From Cricetomys ansorgei (lineage: Eukaryota; Chordata; Mammalia; Rodentia; Nesomyidae): DNA of 64,000 bases. Below are positions 1 through 9,370 of the stretch, piece by piece. Position numbers and translations under genes: made by a program. The notes under the pieces were generated by a model. That model was not told the origin of the DNA. It saw only the letters and a list, made by a program, of their open reading frames with translations, and made no database searches. The stretch's first letter is position 1, and each line of letters begins with the position of its first letter. The DNA is taken from assembly GCA_026225945.1 (NCBI GenBank), contig JAMJFZ010001074.1:2999001-3063000 (forward strand), given 5' to 3'.

Positions 1-231
1 AACATTGAACGTGTGGAAATGCTGAGGTCAATGTAACTTCTTTATAGGTGTCTTTATATTGTCAAGTCTTGGATGAGTTCATTGGAACTTTTTCTAATGT
101 TGCGGGATCAATTGGTATCTCTGTGGATATTGTGTCTGATTGGTATTCCTGTGGTTTACCACTGGACTCCCCATGTCTAAACAGAGAGTGGCAAGAGCAG
201 AAAAAATAAAAGCAGTGACTCAGATATTCAC
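1..231. other. Unique sequence, nothing recognised
   Basis: No SINE, LTR or L1 phrase is recognised here and no open frame of note is present. It forms the left flank of the MaLR LTR that follows. Confidence 0.4.
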
Positions 232-556
232 TGTGTTGGTTCCTTTTCTATCATCATGGCGGAAACACTTGAAAGACACAAGAGAGGGGAGTTTTATACG
301 GCCCATGGTTTTGGAGTGATTTCAGTCCGTTGTGTCAGGAAAGCATGGCAGTAGGAGTGTATGGAAACAGCTGTTCACATCCTATAAGACCGTGGTGGGA
401 TGAAACCAAGACCAGGCTATGACCTTTAAAGACTTTCTGATAGTCACCTCACACTTCCAGATGTTCCATAACCTCCCCAATACAGTACCGCTGTGCTAGA
501 GAACAAGGGCTCCAAATAAAAAACCATCGGGAACATTTCAAATCTAAACCACAGCA
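232..556 (-). mobile_element. Rodent MaLR-type LTR (ERVL-MaLR), antisense
   Basis: The plus strand reads as an antisense MaLR LTR. It starts TGTGTTGG, passes the phrases 'cccatggtttt', 'aggaaagcatggcagtagg' and 'ccataacctcccca', and ends with 'aaccacagca'. The same family forms the two LTRs of the element at 1408-2989. No intact target duplication was found. It is a solo LTR, probably degenerate, with no coding capacity. The MaLR class follows from similarity to remembered consensus; the subfamily is not resolved. Confidence 0.6.
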
Positions 557-1407
557 CAAGCTCGCTCTTGGTTATCATGAAGAGTCTTTCTCGATTAGCT
601 TCTGTCTGCAAAGTTCAGTGCCTCTGGACCTCGTGGAAGACGTGTGGTAGTGCTTTTCCTCAATACAGGTATTCCATCTTAGATGAGTGGCCAGGACAGG
701 AGACTGGCAATATCTTGTTGGTCACTTTGATTTTTAACTTCCGGGTTGTGAGGAGCTAAAATTGAAGGGAAAATATCTATACTTGCATTTGTAAAAGCAT
801 TTGTGTCCTGATATCAGCCGGCCTTGCTAAAGTGCCAGTGACTCAGAGGATCCTGCTACTCTTCTCCATCACAAGCTAGTTAGAACAACCTCTCCACTCC
901 AGAATGCATACCGCTGAACGCTCATCGAATGGTGGCTGGACTCAGGCTGATTACTTTTGTTTAGCTTTCATCAAAGATGACAGAGAAGGAGGCATTATAT
1001 TTTTACATTTCTCTCTTTTGAAGTCCCAATATGAAGTAACTTAAGATTTCCTTCTCAGAAAGAAAGGCTGATAGTTACAAATTACCTTTATATCAAATTC
1101 TATATAGAAAGGATGAATTATTTATATTGTACGAAAGATAAGACATTAACTTAAAACAGGAAAAAAAAAGAGAGGGGAAAAAAAAGCCCAGAATATGTCA
1201 AGTAGAGAGGTAATACTGGTGACCAGGAAATACCAGGTCGATTATGAAGAAAAGGGTTTTATTAGTTTTGGATGCTGAAAATCATAACAGTGTGTTGTTG
1301 ACTGTGTTGAGGGCACCATGTAAAATGTCATGGGCGCATCAAACAGAGAGCCTGAGATTCAGACATCAATCTGAGCTTTTCCTAACCACCTGCCCATTTC
1401 AAGAAAT
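557..1407. other. Unique intergenic-type sequence
   Basis: About 850 bp without a recognised repeat. Small open frames at 568-759 and 1244-1435 show no domain or codon signal and are judged accidental. There is a purine-rich run near 1160-1190. Confidence 0.4.
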
Positions 1408-1520
1408 TGCCTTAGTTACTGTTCTATTGCTGTGAAGAGACACCGTGGTTTCCACTTCCTTGTAACTAAGCCTCCAAATGCATGAGCCTATGGGAGGCAG
1501 TTCTCATTCAAACCATGGCA
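1408..1520 (-). mobile_element. 3' LTR of MaLR element, internally deleted
   Basis: This 113 bp segment joins the outer ends of the same LTR seen complete at 2589-2989. Its left end reads 'cttagttactgttctattgc' and its right end reads 'gagcctatgggaggcagtt' followed by 'ctcattcaaaccatggca'. Roughly 290 bp of LTR interior is missing. In the minus orientation it is the downstream (3') LTR, so the deletion happened after insertion or by recombination between short repeats. Confidence 0.65.
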
Positions 1521-2588
1521 TCCCTATCCCTGGCCCTCAGAAGCTTGTAGCGATATCATAATGCAAATGCAAAATGCTTTTAGTTAAACTTCAAAAGTCT
1601 CCATCATTTTTCACAGTCTTATCATTGTTTAAAAGTTCAAGGTCTCTTCTGAGACGAAAGGCAATCTCTTAACTGTAACCTCTCTAAAGTAAAAAAAGTG
1701 CAAAATATACATTACCATTACAAAGGGGGAAAAAGAAAAAATACTGGTCCAAAATAAGACTGAAACCCATCAGAGCAAAGTCCAAATTCTGCAGCTCCAT
1801 ATCTGATGTCAAGGCACTCTTCAGATCTCCAGTTCCTTTCGGCTTTGTTGACTGCAACACACTTCTCTGCTTTGGATTGATTCCACAACTTGTTGGTAGA
1901 CCTCCTCCATCACAGGACTCTGTCATCTCCAACACCTTGGGTCACCACAAAATCCAGGCTGTTATTGATGGTTTCCTTTGTTGCTTAAACTTTCCTTTAA
2001 TTCCTTTTCACAAGTTGGAAACTTAGCTGGGTGGGTTTTCCCTGAGGGTACCACTCCCTTTATTCCATTTTGAATCAGGCCTTTCTTTAAATTTGTTATC
2101 TCCTTACGCACAAGACTTGGCTACGACATTGCACTTCCTGATGCTCTTCTTCTCAAACTCTACATTTCACATTTCTCTTTGCCCCACTTGCTTTTTCATT
2201 GTAGATCTGCATAAGAAGGGTCATTAAAAACCACAGGACACAATCAATACTAGGTTGTCTTGAAATCTCCTCTACCAACAACATCAGTTCAAAACTCTTC
2301 AATTAACCTCAGGCTGATTTTTAAGACAAGAGTAACAAGCAGCCATATTCAGAATGGCTTTAGGCCAGAAGATAATACTATTTCCTACTGAAACCTCTGG
2401 AGCAGGGCCTCTACAGACCATACAGTCCTCAGCACCACTGTCTTCCATGTTCCTACTAGGATAGACAAGTAAGCCCCACTTAAAGCATTCCACTGCTTTT
2501 CTAGTCCAAAGTTCCCGAGTTTTCTGTATTCCTCCAAACAACAGCACGGTCAGTCCTTACACGTCAATGCGTTACTCCCTGGTACCAA
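1521..2588 (-). mobile_element. MaLR internal region (non-autonomous), antisense
   Basis: A 1.07 kb segment lies between two copies of one LTR. Phrases such as 'gtctcttctgagac', 'ccattacaaagggggaaa' and 'ctgatgtcaaggcactcttc' parallel the antisense internal sequence of MaLR elements such as MST and THE1. A purine-rich tract (antisense of 1521-1531) abuts the 3' LTR, as expected for a polypurine tract. MaLR internals carry little or no retroviral coding sequence, and the open frames here are short and shared with no known domain. Confidence 0.65.
2574..2587 (-). promoter_or_regulatory. Primer binding site, tRNA-Leu type
   Basis: Read on the minus strand this is TGGTACCAGGGAGT, next to the inner edge of the 5' LTR with a spacer of about 3 nt. 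It matches the complement of the 3' end of tRNA-Leu(UAA), with one extra G. Leucine priming is the hallmark of ERVL and MaLR elements, so this supports both the class and the minus orientation. Confidence 0.65.
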
Positions 2589-2989
2589 GTTCTTAGTAAC
2601 TGTCCTATTGCTGTGAAGAGGCATCGTGACCAAGGCAACTCTTACAAAATGAAGCTTTTAACTGGGGACTTGCTTACAATTTCAGAGAGTTAGTCCATTA
2701 TCATCACTTCAGGAAGCAGAAAGACATGGTGCTGGAGCAGTAGCTGAAAGCTTTACATCCCGATCCCTAGGCAGAGAAAGAGAAAGAGAGAGAGAAAGAG
2801 ACTGAGCCTGGCATGGGCTTTTGAAATCCCAAAACCCACCACCAGCAACACACTTTCTTCAACAAAGCCAAGTCTACTCCAACAAGGCAACACATCATAA
2901 TCCTTCTAATCCTCCACAACCAGTTTCATTTCCTGGTGACTAAGCATTCAAATGTATGCATATGCAGGCCATTCTCATTCAAACTATCA
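2589..2989 (-). mobile_element. 5' LTR of MaLR element, antisense
   Basis: A near-complete 400 bp LTR. On the plus strand it opens with 'tcttagtaactgtcctattg' and 'ctgtgaagaggcatcgtgac', continues through 'agtccattatcatcacttc', an AGAA/GAGA-rich stretch at 2775-2803, 'acccaccaccagcaacac' and 'ccattctcattcaaactatc', and ends CA. It is the upstream LTR of the minus-oriented element, adjacent to the tRNA-Leu primer site. Target duplications could not be confirmed. Confidence 0.7.
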
Positions 2990-3780
2990 CAGAGGCATAG
3001 CTATTTCTGGTACATCCAGTATCTCTACTAAGCCCTTAAAGTTAGCATTATTGTTCATACTGGGGTCCAAGCCTCCAACACATGAATATTCAGGGGACAA
3101 ATCGCAGCAGCATTTCTTAAGAATAAATTGCTTTCTTCTGACTTTTTTTCTTTTTGACAATTTCTACTCCTTGGCACAAACATTTACCTGTAGGCTAGTG
3201 GCTGCCAAAAATCTATATTTAGCTGCCTTTCCTATAAGCCTCAAATTTAAATATATTCAAATGACTATTTGTTATCTCAGTTTCTCTAACGCAGCTGCAT
3301 TAGGTGAAGTATTTCAAATACAGACATTGTGGAGATTATTATTGACATACTATGACACATAATGAATACTTTTGACATTATTCATGACTCTTCCTACATA
3401 CTCAGTCCCTCCTATATTTTTTCCTTCATTGATTACACAATCAATCCAACTCTTCAAATTATCCTGTCTCACTTGGATGTTTTCCTCCTTTCTCCATTCA
3501 ATTTAATCTGTCCACTAAAAGTTCTACAGCAGTCGCCCACAGAAGCCCACCTGTTGGGCAAATCACCAAAGTACAGTGAACTCTTCTGGATGAAGAACCA
3601 TGTGTCTAAAGATAAAGTTCAAACTCTGCCTCTTGTCTGCAATTCTGTACAGTCCATCTATTCTATGACCTTATCTGTGATCATTTCGCAGCCATTACCC
3701 ACGTGCTCCATCTCAAGTGGTTCCATGTTGCGAGCGTGTTTTCTTCTTTTGTCCCACTTTTTCTAATGATAGTCATCATT
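2990..3780. other. Mostly unique; weak MLT1-like scrap
   Basis: The stretch 3055-3115 ('ggggtccaagcctccaacac') resembles the end of an antisense MLT1 LTR. The segment 3376-3730 is pyrimidine-rich with a phrase near 3605 that vaguely resembles an old mammalian repeat. Open frames of 134-136 residues at 2952-3362 and 3362-3766 are rich in Leu, Ser and Phe and have no domain pattern. I treat them as chance frames. Confidence 0.35.
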
Positions 3781-3945
3781 CAGTATCCAAGTGAGGATGT
3801 TGGCCCCAGGACCCCTTACAGATTCCCAAACCTGCAGATGATGAAGTCATCCCTCATTTACATTACCACAGTATTTCTACGTAACCTGTGCACATCTCAT
3901 ATATACTGAATCAGATCTAACTTACCTATGACATATAATTATCAT
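3781..3945 (+). mobile_element. MER2 (TcMar-Tigger DNA transposon), 5' part
   Basis: The segment starts CAGTATCC, then reads 'ccccaggaccccttacagat', 'aaacctgcagatgatgaagt' and 'cgtaacctgtgcacatctca'. These follow the MER2 consensus in order. MER2 is a eutherian-wide non-autonomous Tigger element without coding capacity. The copy breaks off near 3945 and resumes at about 5368, so later DNA has split it. Confidence 0.65.
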
Positions 3946-4515
3946 AGTTAATATTGATTTTCATGTAGAGTATAATGCTCTTCTAGGTATATCTGTGAGG
4001 GCAGTTCTAAAGACATTTAAGACATGGGGAGAAAAACCTGTCCTGGACAGAATGTTGGGGAGTATCTAATAGGCTAGAGACCTACAATAATAAAAATGAG
4101 AGAGGAAACTTACAGTGTGTGCAAACTCTCTTCCTCCTAAGCAAGTGTACCTACTGTTTCTGCCATTACTTGTGGACATCAGGACCCAGCTTCTCTGACC
4201 TACCAACGTAAACTTACTCTAGTGTCTGTCCAGGAATCTTCAATACATTCAGCTTCAGGTTTGGGCTACGTTGTTAATCCATCTTGTTCTGAGGCTTCAT
4301 GCTATTTGGGATGATCAGCTAGTGGATTCTCTGGTCCTCTATCCATCATGCAGACTATGTCTCATTAAAGACCCAGACTCAAACTGCTATGTTAATCTAA
4401 TACCTCCCTTAGTATCCTACTAATTCTAGTCCTCTAGAGAACCTTCTTTGATATACTACAACAATATAAGTACTGTAGCTGTTTATCCTTTTGACCTTTT
4501 ACCAATCACGCCCTT
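3946..4515. other. Unresolved insert sequence inside MER2
   Basis: This sits between the two halves of MER2, on the left of the LTR at 4516-5315. It has the texture of a degenerate retroelement (for example 'ttgtggacatcaggacccag') but I cannot name it. It may be internal sequence of the same LTR element or an independent insertion. Confidence 0.3.
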
Positions 4516-5315
4516 TGCCTGTACTTTCAGGGTAAAGGGTAGTTTATTCTTTTTCTAATTCAATTACCCATCCTAGTTCTGGAGCCCTGGAGCATTTTGG
4601 CCTCCATTCAATCTAATCTTAAGTCTAGAACTGGACGGCTTCATACTCCATATAATCTAGAATGTTTAAGCCTCTGAGATTTACTGCTGACTGAGCCACT
4701 CTGACTAGCTCCTTCTGAACTCAGAGCTATACTAAACTCAACTGACTCTTCTGGATCAATTCACTCACTTTTTTGGCTTAAACTATTCTCCAAGCTGCCT
4801 GGTTCAAACTGATCTTCTGAGCTGGCTGACTATTTCTGACTGAACTCTTCAAACTCTGCCAGACTGAACTGCTCTGCTCCACTTCAAACTGACTCACTCT
4901 TCCTGTCTGATACTGATTTCTTCTGCCAAACTGCCACTGTGTCTCTGCCTCAAATTGCCTCAGACTGCCTCAGACTAGACTAGACTGCTTCTGTGTGTCT
5001 TTTCCTTAGACTACCTCTGTGTCCTTGTCTTCAGACTGCCCCTGTGTCTTATCCTTACTCTCTTAGCAGAGAACCTGCTTTTCCATCTTAAGAGTTGGGC
5101 ATGTCCTCTCTGACTTACTCTGCTAACTCTTCCTCTGACTCATCACTTTGCCTGCCATTCATTTTGACTCATCTCAGATGACACTTCCTATCTGATACTG
5201 ACTCCTTCTGAGTTTTGCTTTCTATCTCCCAAATTCTGGGATTAAAGGCCTGTACTACCACTACCTTCTGAATAATGGGATTAAAGGTGTGTAAAAACAT
5301 TCTTTCTGCCCTAGA
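4516..5315 (-). mobile_element. Rodent LTR, 'CAGTC-rich' family, antisense copy
   Basis: An 800 bp antisense LTR-like copy, homologous to 19654-20456 and 21943-22794. On the minus strand it ends with AATAAA (antisense of 4543-4548) about 20 nt before a CA terminus. Its middle is built of CAGTCTGA-like units. Near its 5' end two SINE-like heads (antisense at 5237-5249 and 5276-5288) carry the CCTTTAATCCCA motif. Three TGACTCA motifs lie at 4890, 5136 and 5165. The family name is not known to me; LTR identity is inferred from length, TATA-like and polyadenylation signals and recurrence. Confidence 0.6.
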
Positions 5316-5367
5316 GCTGACATGCTGATGGATATAAAGATGAAATATTCCTCTACAAAGTAGTCAT

Positions 5368-5493
5368 CACAATATTCTGTTTAGGGAATTATAGGAAAAT
5401 ATTTGTATGTGCTCAGTATAGGTTTTTACTTTTTAAATATATTGTCACTCCACTGGTTGAATCCAGAGATGCAGACATAGAGAGGCAGCTATA
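5368..5493 (+). mobile_element. MER2 (TcMar-Tigger), 3' part
   Basis: It reads 'attctgtttagggaattata', 'gtatgtgctcagtata' and 'ggttgaatccagagatgcag', which continue the MER2 consensus from where the 3781-3945 piece stops. It ends at the expected inverted-terminal-repeat sequence. Together the two pieces make one MER2 copy interrupted by about 1.4 kb. Confidence 0.65.
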
Positions 5494-7689
5494 CCCTGTT
5501 TTCTGTCGCCTTTCTTATCTCTCTGAAAACTCTGTCTTTGTATTTGGAAATTCAGGACAGTAATTATCTCCCTTTCTGCCTCTACTCTTTACTGTGTAGA
5601 CAAGCTGCTATTGTCTGTTATCTTATATTTACTCACATAGTCATCTAAAGCATATCCTGATATGCAATGTACAGAATTAACAGCTGATTTTCTGGATTAA
5701 GGAGCATGGACTGGACTCTTTAAAAGTAGGGTACTAACCAATTTTGAGCACACTGCATAACACTCCAGAGGTGCTCTATAAATGCAAGCATGATAAAAGA
5801 AAAGGTCTCTAAACTATTCAGGTTATCAGGCCACAACAGTCATTTGTTTTTGCTGAATGACGTATATAGTAAGCTTATTTTTCACTCTATCATTTTTATG
5901 CTATGAAGGACAAAGTGCTAGGAGATCATTTCAGCCTCATATTTTCTCTAACCAACACAGGAAAAACTTGTTAGAAAAACCTTCAGTTAAAGGGTCAATA
6001 TCCTTCAGTGAGATGCTTTCATAGAATCACAGGGTGAAGAAAAGGAGTTTCTCTGTGCCAGCAACTTAATATCTTCCTGTTCCTGCTGTCCTGCCAGGGA
6101 TTGTAATTCAGGAATTAATCTCAAGCTGAGGAGAAGAAAACCTGAGATGCTTCGTGAAAATGGCTGAATGTCGTTAGCAGCTATTTTATGAGGAATGATA
6201 TGTCAGGAGCTATCTTTGTAGAAAATGCACTTTCACTGAATCCTAGCCATCTGCAGGGTCATGAAGACTCACATCACTGACATCTCCCAAGGGAGTCTTT
6301 TCAGCTTTGTGCTTTTTCTGGCAAGAAGAAATACAGACACTTGTGATTTACTACTGGGCACTTACATGGATAGAGTGAATTGTTTCTTAGGAAACTCAGG
6401 CTGAGATGAGAAATTCAGAAGGCAAAAGGTTTCTGCGTTAAAACACATAGGTATCAGAGAGCTTGAAAACTGACAAAATATTTTATTTTCGTAAGAACCA
6501 GACAATGCTCTTGTTTCCGTTATAGCTTTTGGAATTTGTGAGCCACCTTAGCTCCTATTCTTGCTTAGAGATTCAATCTTGTGACTATGTGAGAGAAGCT
6601 ATTCTCTTTCTTCCTTACTTCTACTTCACCCAGGAGGAAGGAGAGACTTAATTAATTGCAGCAATTAGATAGACTGTGGCTTCTGAGTTCTTTTTCTTCT
6701 TTTTTTCAGAGAGGTGATCAATCATCACTGTCTTTGTGTGATCACATTCTTTTGGAACTGGAAGACTGTTACCTTTGCTGTTAATTGTTCCAGAATCAAG
6801 AAGAGGGGATGAATGGTTAACTGAGACTTTTAGTAACCCCAATAACATTATTTGTGATGTTACTTCTGTACTATGGAAATAGAATGAATAATAAACTCAC
6901 TTTGATCTCAGGATACACAGTGGAAGTTCCAGGGATTTTACCCAAAAGAAAAAATTAACAAATAGCATTAACAAAGATGTCAATAAGAGACAAGGGTTAA
7001 AATTAGAACAAATATTAAAACAAAATTTGGAGAGAAAGAAAGCAAAAATTACGAAGCTATAAAATTAAGAAATGGAGTAGAACAAAACGAAGGTCTTGCT
7101 CTACAAAGAGCAGTGGGAGCGATGGCTTTTCCACTGTAGACATAAAATTGAAACTGGAGAGTCAGGCACAAGGTGGAAATGAAGACTGGAGGAAATGAGG
7201 GATTTGAAACAAATAGCTACCGATAATTGTCATCTCTTCACCAACTAGGAAATAAAAAGCCTCTGGGAATAAAAGTGATTGAACTCCTATGGCCTTCACC
7301 TGGAGTAAACAAGTTTCAAGCTTCTGTATTTAGGGCAAGTACAGCCTGTCAGCTGCTATCTGTTGGATTCACCCTAAGGTAAAGGAGGTTACAAAATACC
7401 TTTGTTTACAAACAAAATCCTGCTGGTAAAATTTCAAAGCTGATGAGGTTTTTTGGGGAAAAAAACCTATTCATAAAACAACAAAAGAGACTTGCAAAAA
7501 TCATCAGGAGAATTGAGTCTTATTTATTACCCTGAAGAATGATTGGATATGAAAAAAAATAATGTATATTGGAAAGCCAGAAGTACAAAAGAAAAAGACC
7601 AAAATAATGAAACAGAGAAACTAATGTGCAGAAAACAGAATAAAATTTATAACAAGAAATTGTCTTGATAGCACATATTGAGTGTTAGG
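5494..7689. other. Long unique stretch, no gene
   Basis: About 2.2 kb with no confident repeat. A short segment at 5735-5785 ('gagcacactgcataacac', 'gtgctctataaatg') weakly resembles a MIR 3' end. The segment 6050-6350 is repeat-free and of balanced composition. It could be conserved noncoding DNA, but this cannot be judged without an alignment. Open frames are short and featureless. Confidence 0.4.
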
Positions 7690-8080
7690 CTTTGTTTCAA
7701 GGACAATATATATTAGTATAATATATATATATAATATTGTAAATATATATAATTACTATAATATATACCAGTATAATGTAGATTATATATTAATTATATA
7801 TTTAAATTAAGATAAAGTATTAATTACATTGATATATATTATATATTAATTATATTATATTTTAAAATATAGTATATAAGACTATATAATATATTGCATA
7901 TTACATATATTATGTATAATTAATATATGCTGTATAACATAAAATATATATATGATATGATATAATATGTATTATATGATATATGTGATATAATATATGA
8001 TATAAGATAATTTATAATATATAATATATAATTTGTATAATGTATAATGTATAATATATATTTGCTTTTCAATATTAAAG
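7690..8080. repeat. AT-rich low-complexity / degenerate (TA)n tract
   Basis: About 390 bp composed almost wholly of A and T, dominated by TATA, ATAATATA and TTATATAA words with few G or C. It reads as a decayed TA microsatellite with many self-complementary runs. Confidence 0.85.
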
Positions 8081-8384
8081 CTGTAATTTGACTTTTCTGG
8101 TGTTAGTAATATTAAAATTATTTTAGATTATATTTATATTTCAAATAAAAAGTAATCTCTGTCTATTTTACAGAGCTGATGTGAAGACTAACTGCAATAA
8201 TACATCTCCAAAAACATCATACCCCTAAGCCAAGAGGCTCACAGAGGGCACAAATAAAACAAAGGGAGTACTGTGCTTTGAGAGAGTGGAAAATGTGAGG
8301 TACTGCATAAATATCAGTTTCTAAATATAGGTTTTGTAGTTTCTATGTGAACTGTAGGGATCATGCACTTAGACGGTTGGTTCC

Positions 8385-8720
8385 TAGCTAGTGGCAATGT
8401 TTTGGGAAGTTCTGAAAGATTTGGGCCCAGAGGTATAACAGAAATAATAAAAAGCGTAAGACTTTGAAAGTTATACCAATCTCTTCTCTGGTCTTGTACT
8501 CCATATCCATGATTTTGCCAACTACTTAGCTCACATCAAAATATCCATCAGCTCCCAAAGATTTGCCTTTCTTACCATGAGGGACTGAACACTCCTGAAA
8601 CTGGAAACCAAAGTAAATTCTCTTTTTCTTCATTTGCTTTTTTTTTTTTCAGATACTTTGCCAAATTGATGAAAAAAGTAGCGCAGTATGGATTCATGAA
8701 ACCACTGGACTTTGGCAAAG
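8385..8720 (+). mobile_element. Rodent MaLR-like LTR, sense orientation
   Basis: It shows the sense-strand layout of the MaLR family seen antisense elsewhere here: 'gtggcaatgttttgggaagt' near the start, then 'accatgagggactgaacact', 'ctgaaactggaaaccaaagt' and 'aaattctc' in the polyadenylation region, and 'cagatactttgcc' near the 3' end. A T-run (8639-8650) interrupts the 3' part. It is heavily diverged and non-coding. Confidence 0.5.
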
Positions 8721-9184
8721 ACTCATAGTGAACCACGGTCACGTCAGTTGTCATGAAATCTCTGTGTTGTATGTGTTGTGTGCTTCTAATTCTTTAGCTG
8801 TAAATAGAGTTTGTGTAGTGGGTAGGAACAGTGAAATGGCAGCAATGCTAAAGTTGAGTAAATCTCATACATGATAAATACTCATGAATGAGGAAGAACA
8901 AAGGAGAAGCCCCGACTACCACAGGTTCATGCTCCCCAAACTCAAATCATGAATGCAATGCCATCAGCACCCAATTTCTGCCACCTAGCGCCAACCAAAA
9001 ATGCACATGTCCCCTTGCCTGCTTCCGTCCTTCAGAGCTTATGTCTGGGTAGAGGAATTGGGTGAGTCTGCTTGGTGGAACAGGGTTCCATGTTCTCACT
9101 TTATTTGAAAAAAGCTGGGACATGATATATGTTAGGATCTATGTTGGGAACCTGGAGGTCACACAGAGCCACCATCCAAATGTC

Positions 9185-9370
9185 CAAAGAGCTTAAATTC
9201 ATAGGAATAAGAATAGCGGTCACTGGGTACAGGGATAGAAGATGATGATACTGATTATTTTATGAGTCTAGGGTTCCAATTTAAGATGAAAATTTATTGG
9301 GACAAATTGTGTTGACTGTCGTAAAACTGCGTGAATATACCTAATGAATTAACAGTGCCAGTGGCAAACC
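9185..9370 (+). mobile_element. Ancient L1 (L1M-type) 3' tail
   Basis: Phrases 'aataagaatagcggtcactg', 'ggtacagggatagaagatga' and 'aaaactgcgtgaatatacct' match the order of the untranslated tail of old mammalian L1 elements (…gaatggtggttaccagggg… and …caactgtgtgaatatactta…). It is degenerate and non-coding. Confidence 0.55.

Noticed and set aside
2952..3766. Two consecutive plus-strand frames of 136 and 134 codons
   Set aside because: The first begins inside an LTR end and both are AT/pyrimidine-driven, hydrophobic and patternless.
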